A program made the position numbers and the translations under genes. This document shows, piece by piece, positions 1 to 9,110 of a stretch of DNA of 64,000 nt. The stretch lies in the NCBI RefSeq assembly GCF_001999465.1, contig NZ_MQMF01000001.1, forward strand, positions 992,001-1,056,000. The letters run 5' to 3'. The notes under the pieces were generated by a model, which was not told the DNA's origin, searched no databases, and saw only the letters and a list, made by a program, of their open reading frames with translations. Each line of letters opens with the position of its first letter. Position 1 is the stretch's first letter. The DNA is from Fictibacillus arsenicus (GTDB lineage: Bacteria > Bacillota > Bacilli > Bacillales > Fictibacillaceae).

Positions 1-1331
1 ACCAAACACTGATGATTACAGCGATACCGCCGATCATGGACGAGATGAACATCACTGCGAACAGCGCACAGTGGCTGACAACGGTGTTTATGCTCGTGAA
101 CGGGATCATGATTCCAGTCAGCGCATTTTTATTAGAGCGTTTTACGACAAGACAGCTCTTTCTCTCTGCTATGGGCGTATTCGCTTTTGGTACAATAGTT
201 GCCGGATTGGCACCAAACTTCGAGATGCTCTTGCTTGGAAGGGTGATTCAGTCAAGCGGAGCTGGCGTCATGCTGCCGCTCATGCAAACTGTTTTTCTCA
301 TGATTTTTCCGGTGAACAAACGAGGATCTGCGATGGGGTTAGTCGGTCTTGTTATATCATTTGCGCCGGCAATCGGTCCAGCCTTGTCCGGCTGGGTAAC
401 ATCGCATTATTCGTGGAGGCTACTATTCTTTATTATCTTACCAATTGCACTTATCGATATTATCGTCGCTTATTTTGCTTTAAAAAATGTGACAGAGACG
501 GCGAAAACAAGGGTTGATGTTTTATCCATTATCCTGTCCTCGTTTGGATTCGGCGGACTTCTTTATGGATTCACATGCGCGGGGAACTTAGGATGGACGG
601 CTTCAAGCACCTTGTTGTGGCTGGGAATCGGCGTGGTGGCGCTTGTGCTTTTTATCACGAGACAGCTACGTTTAAAACATCCGATGCTTGAGTTTCGTGT
701 GTTTGCCAACTCAGTCTTCCCGCTTACTGTAGCGATTGGGATGATCACATTTATGGGACTGATCGGAGCTGAGACGATTATTCCGTTATTTATGCAAAAC
801 ATGAGGGATTTTACAGCGTTTGAGGCAGGATTGGCACTTTTACCTGGCGCACTGATTACGGGGCTGTTATCACCGATTACCGGCCGGCTATTTGATAAAT
901 TCGGCGCGAAATGGCTTGCGTTCACAGGTTTAACTATAATCACGGGCTCTTCCTTTGCATTCGCGACACTCGGCCCATCCACATCCTTTACGTTTATCAC
1001 GGTCATGTACAGCATTCGGATGCTGGGGCTAGGGATGGTAATGATGCCTGTGGCGACTGCCGGGCTGAATCGATTGCCAAAACGTTTAATACCGCACGGC
1101 GCCGCGATGGATAATACGATGAAAATGATCGCCGCATCAGTCGGAACAGCGATTTTGGTGACCGTTATGACAACAGTGGCAGGTAACGCCAAAGATAACC
1201 CTGGGATTTCTTATCCTGATATGTATGGCGCCAACATGGCGTTCATTGTGGTTTCCGTTTTATCCTTAATCGGACTCATTATTTCATTTTTTATTAAAAA
1301 TGAAAAAGCGGATGAAGAGTCTGCGGAATGA
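1..1331 (+). CDS. MFS drug-efflux transporter, DHA2 family (5' end outside window)
   Basis: Polytopic inner-membrane protein of the major facilitator superfamily, EmrB/LmrB-like 14-helix DHA2 branch, expected to export drugs or toxic metabolites in exchange for protons. The reading frame is open to the window edge and reads QTLM before the first in-window ATG at 12, so the true start lies upstream and roughly the first 30 residues are missing. Visible are the post-TM1 region (TAIPPIMDEM), the QWLTTVFMLVNG segment typical of DHA2 TM2, and a charged cytoplasmic tail. A strong terminator follows directly, so it is the last gene of its unit. The substrate cannot be read from sequence. Confidence 0.85.
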   Translation, partial: QTLMITAIPPIMDEMNITANSAQWLTTVFMLVNGIMIPVSAFLLERFTTRQLFLSAMGVFAFGTIVAGLAPNFEMLLLGRVIQSSGAGVMLPLMQTVFLMIFPVNKRGSAMGLVGLVISFAPAIGPALSGWVTSHYSWRLLFFIILPIALIDIIVAYFALKNVTETAKTRVDVLSIILSSFGFGGLLYGFTCAGNLGWTASSTLLWLGIGVVALVLFITRQLRLKHPMLEFRVFANSVFPLTVAIGMITFMGLIGAETIIPLFMQNMRDFTAFEAGLALLPGALITGLLSPITGRLFDKFGAKWLAFTGLTIITGSSFAFATLGPSTSFTFITVMYSIRMLGLGMVMMPVATAGLNRLPKRLIPHGAAMDNTMKMIAASVGTAILVTVMTTVAGNAKDNPGISYPDMYGANMAFIVVSVLSLIGLIISFFIKNEKADEESAE

Positions 1332-1341
1332 TCACCTAAAT

Positions 1342-1376
1342 AAAAAGATGCTCAATTCGTTTTGAGCATCTTTTTT
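1342..1376 (+). terminator. Rho-independent terminator after the MFS gene
   Basis: Stem AAAAAGATGCTCAA pairs with TTGAGCATCTTTTT across a six-base loop and runs into six T residues. The A-rich start and T-rich end let it also serve the convergent gntP-type gene from the other side. Confidence 0.9.
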
Positions 1377-1386
1377 CGTAATTTTT

Positions 1387-2760
1387 TTAAAAAATCATAT
1401 TTGCGACGAGAAGAGAAACCAACCCGACAAACCAACAAATTGTCGTCGGTACAGACCATACCATGATCTGTTCTTTTACATCTTTTATCCCCAACATTCT
1501 GTTAACCACCCAGAATAGGCTATCATTAAAATAGGAGAAGACCATTGAACCCATTGCAGCAGCTTGTGCGGCTAATGCCATGTTTACATCAAGCTGTGAA
1601 AGAATCGGTGCTGAAATAGATGCCGCTGTAATCATCGCTACCGTTCCGCTTCCTTGGACAAGTCGTACAATCGTAGCTACAAAGAATGGGATCAGAACGG
1701 CCGGCAACGCCAAATCCGCAATACTTTTAGCGATATAATCCCCCGCTCCGCTTTCACGAAGTACGTTCCCTAGCGCACCACCTGCCCCTGTTACGAGAAG
1801 GATGATTCCTGCTGTTTGGATTCCCTCTTCCATTCTATCAAGAGAGTCAGAACGGCTTAAATTTCCAGCCAAGAAATAGATGGCAGCGAGTAAACCAATG
1901 CTGACCGCAATAATCGGCTTACCTAAGAAAATGAGAATACCATAAAAGCCTGTAGTCAGTTCTAGAGCGGTTAATGTCGTATTTAAAAAGATTAATAGAA
2001 TCGGTAAGACAATCGGCACAAGCGAACGGCTTAGTGAAGGAAGATCATTCTCTCTTGTACTGGCAAGTTCAATAAACTCTTGATAAGCAGCTTGTTTATT
2101 TGGTCTTGTAAAGCCGAGTTCGGTATCATCTGGAACTTGGTAGATTTTTTTACCTAACCATTTCGCGTAAAGTACACCTGCAATCATAATCGGTATAGCA
2201 AATACAAGCCCGAGACCGATCATTAAACCAATATCCACTCCGAAAATGCCTGCTACCCCAAGAGGTCCGGGTGTAGGTGGTACTAAAGAGTGAGTAATGA
2301 CAAGACCTACAGCCAATGCAACACCCAAAGAAATAACTGATTTTCCTGTCTTTTTAGAAAGTGCTTTTACAAGCGGATTTAAAATTACAAACGCTGAATC
2401 TACAAAAATAGGAATAGACACGATGTAACCTGCTATAGCCATGGCCCATTCTTCTTTTTTCCTGCCTACAAATTTGATTAACGAATAAGCTAATGTTTCT
2501 GCAGCTCCTGATACTTCAAGAATTCGTCCGATCATTACTCCAAGACCAATAACGATACCAATGGATGCTAACGTGCTTCCGAATCCGGCAGAAATGGTGT
2601 CTGCCACTTTACCCGGCTCCATTCCACCTACTAATCCTGCGATGGAGGCTGCAATAATCAAAGCTAAAAACGCATGAACTTTTGTTTTTAATACAAAAAA
2701 GATTAATGCAATAACACCAAGAACTAAACCAGCTACCATTTGTGCTCCTGAAACTTCCAT
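1387..2760 (-). CDS. GntP-family gluconate/acid-sugar permease
   Basis: 457-residue membrane protein of the GntP family (gluconate:H+ symporters), hydrophobic over its whole length with the usual paired sets of helices; 457 residues is normal for the family. It is the last gene of a minus-strand unit with a DUF1537 kinase and a PdxA2-type dehydrogenase, so its likely substrate is the four-carbon sugar acid those enzymes consume (D-threonate, erythronate or similar) rather than gluconate. ATG at 2760 is preceded by an AGGGGG ribosome site. A near-consensus cre site lies in the 85-bp gap upstream, suggesting separate CcpA control of uptake. Family assignment is secure; the substrate is inferred from neighbours. 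Confidence 0.88.
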   Translation of the reverse strand: MEVSGAQMVAGLVLGVIALIFFVLKTKVHAFLALIIAASIAGLVGGMEPGKVADTISAGFGSTLASIGIVIGLGVMIGRILEVSGAAETLAYSLIKFVGRKKEEWAMAIAGYIVSIPIFVDSAFVILNPLVKALSKKTGKSVISLGVALAVGLVITHSLVPPTPGPLGVAGIFGVDIGLMIGLGLVFAIPIMIAGVLYAKWLGKKIYQVPDDTELGFTRPNKQAAYQEFIELASTRENDLPSLSRSLVPIVLPILLIFLNTTLTALELTTGFYGILIFLGKPIIAVSIGLLAAIYFLAGNLSRSDSLDRMEEGIQTAGIILLVTGAGGALGNVLRESGAGDYIAKSIADLALPAVLIPFFVATIVRLVQGSGTVAMITAASISAPILSQLDVNMALAAQAAAMGSMVFSYFNDSLFWVVNRMLGIKDVKEQIMVWSVPTTICWFVGLVSLLVANMIF

Positions 2761-2777
2761 GTTAATACCCCCTATTT

Positions 2778-2791
2778 TGTAAGCGCTTTTA
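2778..2791. promoter_or_regulatory. cre site (CcpA operator) upstream of the GntP permease gene
   Basis: TGTAAGCGCTTTTA matches the cre consensus TGWAANCGNTNWCA at 13 of 14 positions. It lies 17 bp upstream of the permease start and downstream of the dehydrogenase gene, so CcpA bound here could block transcription into the permease. Based on consensus matching only. Confidence 0.7.
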
Positions 2792-2807
2792 TTTTGCTAC
2801 TATAATA

Positions 2808-2833
2808 GTGAAGGGCGATTTTACACCCTTCAC
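2808..2833. other. Intercistronic hairpin between pdxA2 and the permease gene
   Basis: Perfect 8-bp inverted repeat GTGAAGGG/CCCTTCAC with a 10-base loop. On the minus strand no T-run follows, so on transcripts of this operon it is more likely a processing or stabilising stem or a weak terminator than a full terminator. Confidence 0.55.
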
Positions 2834-2845
2834 GTTATTAATTTT

Positions 2846-3868
2846 TTATAAGCTATTCGCAGTAAACTTTGGTGCGTATTGAGCGGCAAGCTTGATGCAT
2901 TGTTCCATACTTGTGCTTTCTGCAATATTCTTACCTGCAATATCAAAAGCGGTTCCATGGTCTACAGATGTTCTTAAGAAAGGTAAGCCGTTTGTGATCG
3001 AAATTGTTCCATGGAAATCTGTCATTTTCGCTGCGATATGACCCTGGTCATGATATAGAGATAAAACGGCATCATATTTTCCGTTTAATGCCTGGAAGAA
3101 TACAGAGTCAGCCGGAACTGGACCTACTACGTTGATTCCGTCTGCAGCAGCCAGTTCGATGCCTGGTCTAATCTGTTCTACTTCTTCCCAGCCGAACAAA
3201 CCGCCTTCCCCTCCATGAGGATTTAAGCCTGCAACCGCCCATCTTCTGTTCTCAACACCAAGACGAGCAAGTGCTCTGTCGCAGCGTATCAAATAATCAT
3301 GTACGCGTTCTTTTGTCATAGCGTCAATCGCATCTTTAAGTGACAGATGACGGGTTAAAAAGAAAATTCTCATCCCTCTTACTTCAAACATCGTTAACGG
3401 ATCGTTGGAACCTGCTAATGCTTCAAGCATTTCCGTATGACCGATATAAGGAACTTTTGCCGCCTTTAGTGATTCTTTATTGATAGGTGTTGTAGCAAGT
3501 GCTTTAACTTCTCCAGCCATTGCAAGTTCTACTGATTTTTGGATATATTCAAAAGCTCCTTGCCCACCTTGAGCAGAAACTTCACCGTATTGAAGCTGAT
3601 CCATATCAATATTATTTAAGTTAATTACATCAACAGTCCCCAGCTCATACTTTCCTTCTGCTGGTGAACTTACTTCATTAATTGTTAGATCTGCTCCAAC
3701 AATCGCAATTGCTTTCTCCAATACGGCTGCATCCCCGATTACTAGTGGTTTACTAATATCATAGATCTCTTTTTTTGTAAGAGATTTCATCGTGATTTCT
3801 GGCCCTATACCTGCAGGGTCACCCATCGGAATGGCAATTATTGCTCTCTCGTTTGTTGTTGTTGTCAT
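2846..3868 (-). CDS. pdxA2: PdxA2-type 4-phosphate dehydrogenase (D-threonate/erythronate 4-phosphate)
   Basis: 340-residue member of the PdxA family (NAD-dependent 4-hydroxythreonine-4-phosphate dehydrogenase fold). Visible motifs are the N-terminal GDPAGIGPE, the metal-ligand histidine in YIGHTEML, the SLYHDQGH metal/substrate motif and the C-terminal [10 protein letters not shown]. The PdxA2 subgroup next to DUF1537 kinases oxidises and decarboxylates D-threonate or D-erythronate 4-phosphate to dihydroxyacetone phosphate and CO2 instead of making pyridoxal phosphate. The adjacent DUF1537 kinase and GntP permease support this catabolic role. ATG at 3868 has a strong AGGAGG site. The codons after the start are a run of Thr (TTTTN). 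The exact stereochemistry of the substrate is not readable. Confidence 0.88.
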   Translation of the reverse strand: MTTTTNERAIIAIPMGDPAGIGPEITMKSLTKKEIYDISKPLVIGDAAVLEKAIAIVGADLTINEVSSPAEGKYELGTVDVINLNNIDMDQLQYGEVSAQGGQGAFEYIQKSVELAMAGEVKALATTPINKESLKAAKVPYIGHTEMLEALAGSNDPLTMFEVRGMRIFFLTRHLSLKDAIDAMTKERVHDYLIRCDRALARLGVENRRWAVAGLNPHGGEGGLFGWEEVEQIRPGIELAAADGINVVGPVPADSVFFQALNGKYDAVLSLYHDQGHIAAKMTDFHGTISITNGLPFLRTSVDHGTAFDIAGKNIAESTSMEQCIKLAAQYAPKFTANSL

Positions 3869-3914
3869 GTTAAGTTCCTCCTCGAAAGTATTTATTTTAA
3901 AGTTTTTTATAAAC

Positions 3915-5222
3915 TTAATTCACTTGTTTTGTTGACGTTTGATTGGTTAAAAGATGCTTTACTATCGTGTAAATCGATTTTTTGTCGCCAACCATTCCAC
4001 CCTTTGTGGCTAAAGGGATACCATTGAAATATCCTCCAATGAACTCCCCATATGCGACTAGTGGAAGGATTTCGTCTTTTAGTTTGATTCCTTCCGCTCT
4101 TCCCACCGAACATAGAGAAGCTGTAACATCACCTCCACTTGAGAAGCATCCGCCGATTTCGTACGAAGTTGATTGAATGACTAATCGCGTAATTTTGCCT
4201 AATCCATCCGCGATTCGTTTTGCTAGCTGGTCTTGACTTACACCTTGTCCTTCAGATAATCGTTTAAGATCTAATCGTTCAGCTGCAGGCGAATTGGTCG
4301 TGATCACCAGAATATCTTGCATGCGAATTTGTTCTAAAGCTTCTTGTACCACCCGGTCAACTTCTGTTTCCCAGCTTTCTGATAGGCTAGCCAGTTTATT
4401 TGCATCTACATAGACGGGTATAGCATCTGTTTTATCGATTAAGTAATCCAGTTGCTGTGCGCTTAACGATGTCACACTTCCAACGGTTACGATAATCTTT
4501 TTGCTTTGTGTGTGCTGACTTGTATAAGCTTTTGAATAGTACGCAGTAAGCGGCCCCGGATCAACCGGTACTAGCTGATAATCCTCTATTAAAGCCATGG
4601 CATGTGCAATATCTTCAATCTCTTCGTCGGTCACCGCATCCATAACGATAATCCGGTTCCCTTCTTGAATCCGTTTCTTCAAATCTTGTAGAATGATATC
4701 TTTTCCTTGAAGGACAGTTTCAAGCCCGAGATGAGTAACAGGATGTTCACTTTGTTTTTTAATAATAGAAGGGACAAACGATTCAGTCAGCGGTGTAACT
4801 GGATCTTTTGCAACATCAGTCGCTTGAACTGGTACACCATTCACTAAAAGATATCCGCCAGATGTGATACGGCTTGAGTCAGGAAATGATGCGACAACAA
4901 CGGCAATTGATTTTTCTCCCAGTTCATTCAGAACCTTATCAACTTCAATGCCGATATTTCCTCTTACCGTGCTGTCGATTCGCTTGCATATCACATCTGC
5001 TCCCCAGGATTTCAGGTTTTCTATCGACTTTTCAATTCGCATTTCCGCAACATCTCTTCTGGCATATCTACTATCTGTGTCGATACAAACAGCGTTATAG
5101 CTGCCTGATACAAGGGGCTGATCATAATAAACCATAGTCGCAGCCTCAAATCCTTGTTTCACGAGTTTGACTCCCGTTGCGTTCGCACCCGTTAAATCAT
5201 CCGCAATGACACCGACTTTCAT
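3915..5222 (-). CDS. dtnK: Four-carbon acid sugar kinase (DUF1537, DtnK/OtnK type)
   Basis: 435-residue two-domain kinase of the former DUF1537 family. N-terminal [11 protein letters not shown] is the substrate-binding signature, and the C-terminal half carries the Gly-rich nucleotide-binding region ending in KGGMVGD. Family members phosphorylate D-threonate, L-threonate, D-erythronate or 3-oxo derivatives at the 4-position with ATP. Pairing with a PdxA2 dehydrogenase, and no aldolase or epimerase nearby, fits the D-threonate route (kinase then oxidative decarboxylation to DHAP). Only 2 bp separate the upstream DeoR stop from this ATG, so the two are co-transcribed and probably translationally coupled. 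Confidence 0.85.
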   Translation of the reverse strand: MKVGVIADDLTGANATGVKLVKQGFEAATMVYYDQPLVSGSYNAVCIDTDSRYARRDVAEMRIEKSIENLKSWGADVICKRIDSTVRGNIGIEVDKVLNELGEKSIAVVVASFPDSSRITSGGYLLVNGVPVQATDVAKDPVTPLTESFVPSIIKKQSEHPVTHLGLETVLQGKDIILQDLKKRIQEGNRIIVMDAVTDEEIEDIAHAMALIEDYQLVPVDPGPLTAYYSKAYTSQHTQSKKIIVTVGSVTSLSAQQLDYLIDKTDAIPVYVDANKLASLSESWETEVDRVVQEALEQIRMQDILVITTNSPAAERLDLKRLSEGQGVSQDQLAKRIADGLGKITRLVIQSTSYEIGGCFSSGGDVTASLCSVGRAEGIKLKDEILPLVAYGEFIGGYFNGIPLATKGGMVGDKKSIYTIVKHLLTNQTSTKQVN

Positions 5223-5224
5223 GA

Positions 5225-5989
5225 TTACTCACCACCTTCAACAATGACAACTTCCAGATATTCACTTATATTTTCTTTCAATTCAGAAGTAATGCTGTGA
5301 TCCGTAATTACGCCTGAGATCTGATTTAAGCCGCATACTTTTGTGAGAGATTTTTGATCAAATTTGCTTGAATCAGCTACTAGCCACGTTTTTTCTGATG
5401 CTTCAATCATGAGCTTTTTGATGGAAGCCTTCTCAAAAGTAGGTGCCGTAACTCCTGCTTTAAAGTCAATCGCATGGGCACCTAGGAAAAAGACATCAAC
5501 ATGGATGTTCTTCAGCATTTGTTCGGTCAGCGGTCCGAATAATGTTCCTACATTATTTTGCAATTCGCCGCCCGTCACGATCACTTTTACACGAGTATCA
5601 ATCAGCTCTGCTGCAATTTTTATATCATTTGTCACAACCGTTATCGTCTTTTTTTCTTTGAGCAGTTTTGCGATCTCTAATGTTGTGGTGCCAGAATCTA
5701 AAAGAATGGTTGAATGCTCTTGAATAAACTCAATCGCTTTTTGAGCGATCATTTTCTTTTGCGCATTGAATTTCCCTTCTTTGGAGGCAAAAGTTGATTC
5801 AACAACGAGTGGTTTATTTAAGATCGCACCACCGTGTGTCCGAATAATCTTGTCGTTTTCCTCAAGAAAAGCAAGATCCCGTCGAATAGTCATCGCTGAA
5901 ACATTTAATTTACTCACAAGATCTTCAATATCAATTTTTCCATTAGCATTCAATTGTTTAAGAATTTCATTTCTACGCTCTTTAGGCAC
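5225..5989 (-). CDS. DeoR-family transcriptional regulator of the acid-sugar operon
   Basis: About 254-residue DeoR/GlpR-type repressor: N-terminal winged helix-turn-helix (KERRNEILKQL, then VSAMTIRRDLAFLEE) followed by the DeoR C-terminal effector domain (LDSGTTTLEIAKLL, VVTND, TGGELQNNVGTLFG). It heads the minus-strand operon and probably senses a phosphorylated intermediate. The start chosen is GTG at 5989 because AAAGGTGAT sits 7 bases ahead of it; an ATG at 5998 is adjacent to that site and too close. Reading further upstream would add residues unlike the family. Confidence 0.88.
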   Translation of the reverse strand: MPKERRNEILKQLNANGKIDIEDLVSKLNVSAMTIRRDLAFLEENDKIIRTHGGAILNKPLVVESTFASKEGKFNAQKKMIAQKAIEFIQEHSTILLDSGTTTLEIAKLLKEKKTITVVTNDIKIAAELIDTRVKVIVTGGELQNNVGTLFGPLTEQMLKNIHVDVFFLGAHAIDFKAGVTAPTFEKASIKKLMIEASEKTWLVADSSKFDQKSLTKVCGLNQISGVITDHSITSELKENISEYLEVVIVEGGE

Positions 5990-6018
5990 CTTTATCATCA
6001 CCTTTGTTAATTTCGAAC

Positions 6019-6032
6019 ACTTTATATAAAGT
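6019..6032. promoter_or_regulatory. Palindrome in the DeoR-gene promoter region, candidate operator
   Basis: ACTTTATATAAAGT is a perfect 14-bp palindrome 30 bp upstream of the regulator start, and TATAAA within it could be the -10 box. Nearby copies of GTTC half-sites (GTGTTCG, GTGTTCA, TTGTTCAAAA on either strand, about 6013-6090) resemble DeoR-family half-sites. Candidate autoregulatory operator only. Confidence 0.35.
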
Positions 6033-6168
6033 ATTTTGTTACAAATGAACACATAAGTCAATGTTTTTTCGTAAAATTGTTCAAAAGAAACAAAAACTGT
6101 GTTTTGTTTGATGTTTTTTAGAAGATTGTAGCTTCTAAGGGGGAGATTTTGATTGGATTCATTGGTAA

Positions 6169-6262
6169 AGTGATTAGAGTGTAAGGTACGACGAGACTCG
6201 GCAACCTGTTTAGCCTTGAGTCAACGCGCCTCCCGTGGAAAGTGAGTCACTGAAATGTTTCA
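6169..6262 (+). repeat. Degraded copy of the 129-bp structured repeat
   Basis: Positions share the skeleton of the two good copies at 8950 and 18947 (GATTRGAGTGYAAGGT, GAGACTC, then CGCCTCCCGTGGAAAGTGAG near the right part) but have lost the central hairpin and the right terminal repeat. It lies in the 340-bp gap between the DeoR gene and pxpA, where no gene is evident. Confidence 0.5.
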
Positions 6263-6342
6263 CACACTTCGCTTGTTTCACCCGGTCAACTACAATCATG
6301 CTTCATTTCGAACCTCAAACATTCTCATATAAGAAGGTAATC

Positions 6343-6392
6343 AAAAAAAAGCTGGCTCATCTGTGTAATCACATACACATTCGAACCAGCTT
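6343..6392 (-). terminator. Terminator after pxpA
   Basis: On the minus strand AAGCTGGTTC pairs with GAGCCAGCTT and is followed by eight T residues. A second small inverted repeat (TGTGTA/TACACA-like) lies in the loop. Confidence 0.85.
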
Positions 6393-6402
6393 ACAACATT
6401 TT

Positions 6403-7170
6403 TTATAAAGTTTCACCAATTTTACGAACAGTTATCCCCGAATCCTCAAGCGTCTGCCTAATCTTTTTCGCAAAAGAAAGTGCATGTGCTCCATCTCCGT
6501 GGATACAAACCGTATCTGCGGTGATATCCGCGTCCACATCCTGCTGGGTCAGTACTTTCCCCTCTTTTACCATGCGGATCACTTGTGCAACAGCCTCATC
6601 GTCATCTTCAATCATGCAGTTCGGCAGCTTTCGGGAGGTCAGCGTGCAATCCTGCTGATACGTTCTGTCTGCAAAAACTTCTGATGCCGTGCGAAGTCCT
6701 GCCTTCTCGCTTGCCTTCACAAGCTCACTTCCGGCAAGGCCGAACAAAATCAAATCCGGATTAACCTTATAAACCGCTTCTGCAATGGCTTCTGACAGCT
6801 CACGGTTCACTGCAGCCATGTTGTAAAGTGCACCATGAGGCTTCACATGTTGAATCGTTCCGCCTTCTGACTGAACAAACGCCCATAACGAACCGATCTG
6901 ATACACCACCATTTCATACGCTTCTTGAGGCGAAATATCAATATTGCGGCGACCAAACCCTGCAAGGTCAGGCAAGCCAGGGTGAACGCCGATTCCAACC
7001 CCATGCTCAAGAGCCAGCTTCACCGTTTTTCTCATTGTCGCTGGATCACCAGCATGAAATCCGCACGCAATGTTAGCTGACGTCACGTACTTTAAAATCT
7101 CTTCATCCGTTCCGAGTCTGTAAGCGCCAAAACTCTCGCCCATATCGCAGTTAATATCAATAACACTCAT
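6403..7170 (-). CDS. pxpA: 5-oxoprolinase subunit A (LamB/YcsF family)
   Basis: 255-residue LamB/YcsF-family protein with the family start [12 protein letters not shown] and conserved [21 protein letters not shown] and KPHGALYN motifs. In the PxpABC complex this subunit takes part in ATP-dependent opening of 5-oxoproline (pyroglutamate) to glutamate. The partner genes pxpB and pxpC (KipI/KipA-like), usually adjacent, are not in this window, so it stands as a single-gene unit between its own AGGAGG site and a terminator. Length is typical and the start is unambiguous. Confidence 0.9.
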   Translation of the reverse strand: MSVIDINCDMGESFGAYRLGTDEEILKYVTSANIACGFHAGDPATMRKTVKLALEHGVGIGVHPGLPDLAGFGRRNIDISPQEAYEMVVYQIGSLWAFVQSEGGTIQHVKPHGALYNMAAVNRELSEAIAEAVYKVNPDLILFGLAGSELVKASEKAGLRTASEVFADRTYQQDCTLTSRKLPNCMIEDDDEAVAQVIRMVKEGKVLTQQDVDADITADTVCIHGDGAHALSFAKKIRQTLEDSGITVRKIGETL

Positions 7171-7276
7171 GCAAAAACCTCCTCGAATTTAAACACATGT
7201 TTAATTTACCCCAACTGTACGACAAGTTTTATATATTGTAAAATCATTAGGAATACTAATGAAGGAGGTGAGAAAT

Positions 7277-7615
7277 ATGGAAAAAGTATTGAATGAAATT
7301 TTAGTAAAATTACTTAGCATCGATAACAAAGTTTCTGATTTAGATAATAAGGTTTCTAATTTAGATAATAAGGTTTCTAATTTAGATAATAAGGTTTCTG
7401 TATTAGATAACAAAGTTTCTGAATTAGATAATAAATTCTTTAATTTAGACAATAAAGTCACAAACTTAGAAGTGGGCCAGCAACAGATTGTATCCAGACT
7501 TGATACATTAGAAACTGATGTTAACGAAATTCGTGATACTGTGAACCGTATCGAAGTTAGCCAAAATGATGACGTGATCGCGTCGTTAAAGATGATGCAT
7601 AAACAAAAGCATTAA
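7277..7615 (+). CDS. Small heptad-repeat coiled-coil protein
   Basis: 112-residue protein starting MEKVLNEILVKLLSIDNKVS, with seven consecutive heptads of the form LDNKVSx (residues about 14-63), then further amphipathic helix and a basic tail. Leu and Val recur at a and d positions, so a long left-handed coiled coil is expected; no membrane segment or enzymatic motif. ATG at 7277 follows AGGAGGTGA by 5 bases. The DNA of the heptads is itself a 21-nt tandem repeat, with two adjacent units identical around 7345-7400, so copy number could change without shifting the frame. Function unknown; similar short Bacillus proteins are described only as coiled-coil hypotheticals. Confidence 0.75.
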   Translation: MEKVLNEILVKLLSIDNKVSDLDNKVSNLDNKVSNLDNKVSVLDNKVSELDNKFFNLDNKVTNLEVGQQQIVSRLDTLETDVNEIRDTVNRIEVSQNDDVIASLKMMHKQKH

Positions 7616-7709
7616 CGTTCATTTCGTGTAGGTTGCCTCACAATAAGTCCCCAAACATCACACTTCAAGAATCACTTCTAAAAATCTCAAATCCTATATA
7701 AATGAGGAA

Positions 7710-7731
7710 AGCCCCTTGAGAGCAAGGGGCT
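7710..7731 (-). terminator. Terminator at the end of the glycerate kinase gene
   Basis: AGCCCCTTG/CAAGGGGCT, 9-bp stem with a 4-base loop overlapping the stop codon of the glycerate kinase gene; the downstream minus-strand sequence is moderately T-rich. Confidence 0.65.
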
Positions 7732-8872
7732 AATTTATTTTCAATTGTAACAAACGCGCGATGTTTTCAGCTGTTTTTTCAACATTAACCGATCCGTTCG
7801 CCAGTGCTTCTTCTAACGTAACTACACCGTTAACAACACTAAAAACTGCATCGATGCCATGTCCAAACACTGCTTCGTAATCCGGACCGATGCTTCCTGC
7901 GATTGCAACGACTGGAATATCTGGCGCCACAGCTTTTGCACGTTTGGCCACACCAACTGGTGCTTTCCCATGAACCGTCTGGGAATCAATCCGGCCTTCG
8001 CCTGTGATCACAAGATCCGCATCACGAACAGCTTCTTCAAATCCGATAACATCAAGCACGAGGTCGATTCCGCTTTGCAGTTTTCCGTCTAAAAACGCGA
8101 CAACTCCAGCACCTAATCCACCTGCAGCACCTGCTCCTGGAAGTTCATCCACTTGCAAGCCAAGATTCCGCTCCACAACTTCAGCGTATCTTTTCAAACC
8201 CGCATCCAAAACGCCAACCTTCTCAGGTGTCGCTCCCTTTTGCGGACCAAAGACAGCAGATGCTCCCAGTGGTCCAGTCAACGGGTTCGTCACATCACAT
8301 GCAACATCTACTTTTACTGATTTCAATCGCGGGTCCATGTCAGATACGTCAATTGTAAGCAGTTCGCCTAACGCTTCTCCGCCCGGACGAAGCTCCTCAC
8401 CATTTACATCTAAAAATTTCACACCAAGAGCTGAAGCCATTCCTGCTCCACCGTCGTTCGTCGCCGATCCGCCAAGACCGAGCACGATACGTTCCACTTT
8501 TTTATCGAGAGCATCTAAAATCAGTTCGCCCGTCCCGCGAGTCGTTGTCACCAAAGGGTTTCGTTTCTCTCTCGGAACAAGATGGAGACCAGAAGCGGCA
8601 GCCATCTCGATCACTGCCGTCTTCCCGTCACCTGTCAGTCCATAAAAGGCATCCACTTTTTCTCCGAGCGGACCTGTCGCTGTAACTTCAACGATTTGAC
8701 CATCCGTCGCGTCCACGACCGACTGAACGGTTCCTTCTCCACCATCACCAACAGGAACTTGCACATATTCAGTGTCCCCAAACACTTTCCGAAATCCAAC
8801 CTTGACAGCGGCACAGACTTCGGCCGCCGTCATGCTTTCTTTAAACGAATCGGGAGCGATGATAATCTTCAT
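7730..8872 (-). CDS. Glycerate kinase (GarK/GlxK type)
   Basis: 380-residue glycerate kinase type 1, which transfers phosphate from ATP to D-glycerate (the GarK/GlxK group makes 2-phosphoglycerate). Diagnostic stretches: start MKIIIAPDSFKESMTA, VPVGDGGEGT, LGLGGSATNDGGAG, GAAGGLG and ITGEGRIDSQT. ATG at 8872 is used rather than the in-frame GTG at 8881 because the GAAGGTGG site overlaps that GTG. It is the last gene of the mannosyl/glucosylglycerate operon: both upstream glycosidic enzymes liberate glycerate, which this enzyme feeds into lower glycolysis. A 129-bp repeat separates it from the phosphorylase gene. Confidence 0.92.
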   Translation of the reverse strand: MKIIIAPDSFKESMTAAEVCAAVKVGFRKVFGDTEYVQVPVGDGGEGTVQSVVDATDGQIVEVTATGPLGEKVDAFYGLTGDGKTAVIEMAAASGLHLVPREKRNPLVTTTRGTGELILDALDKKVERIVLGLGGSATNDGGAGMASALGVKFLDVNGEELRPGGEALGELLTIDVSDMDPRLKSVKVDVACDVTNPLTGPLGASAVFGPQKGATPEKVGVLDAGLKRYAEVVERNLGLQVDELPGAGAAGGLGAGVVAFLDGKLQSGIDLVLDVIGFEEAVRDADLVITGEGRIDSQTVHGKAPVGVAKRAKAVAPDIPVVAIAGSIGPDYEAVFGHGIDAVFSVVNGVVTLEEALANGSVNVEKTAENIARLLQLKIN

Positions 8873-8949
8873 TGCGTCCACCTTCTTTTATTTTTCTTTT
8901 TCTATTAAATTGTTGCTTGTGAGGTTGTTTTAGTTGTCTCCATAGTTAA

Positions 8950-9078
8950 GTTGATTGGAGTGCAAGGTGCGAGACTCCTGCGGGACGAGTGGGCAGGTGA
9001 GACCACGTCAGGCTGAAAAAGCCTAGGGGGCTCACCGCACGCCCCGCGGAAAGCGAGCAACCTGGAACGGAAATCAAC
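8950..9078 (+). repeat. 129-bp structured intergenic repeat, copy A
   Basis: Begins GTTGATT and ends AATCAAC (7-bp terminal inverted repeat). Inside, GGTGAG...CTCACC brackets a smaller AGGCT/AGCCT stem. Copy B at 18947-19075 has exactly the same length and the same ends, while its inner stem differs in sequence but still pairs. Copy A lies between the phosphorylase and glycerate kinase genes and would be transcribed within that operon. Confidence 0.85.
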
Positions 9079-9110
9079 TACTTTCAAAAACAACTGTGAT
9101 TTAGCTGCCT

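Noticed and set aside
7201-7461. Minus-strand Leu/Ser-rich repeat protein opposite the coiled-coil gene
   Set aside because: It is the antisense of the 21-nt repeats and has no ribosome site; the plus-strand gene has AGGAGGTGA.
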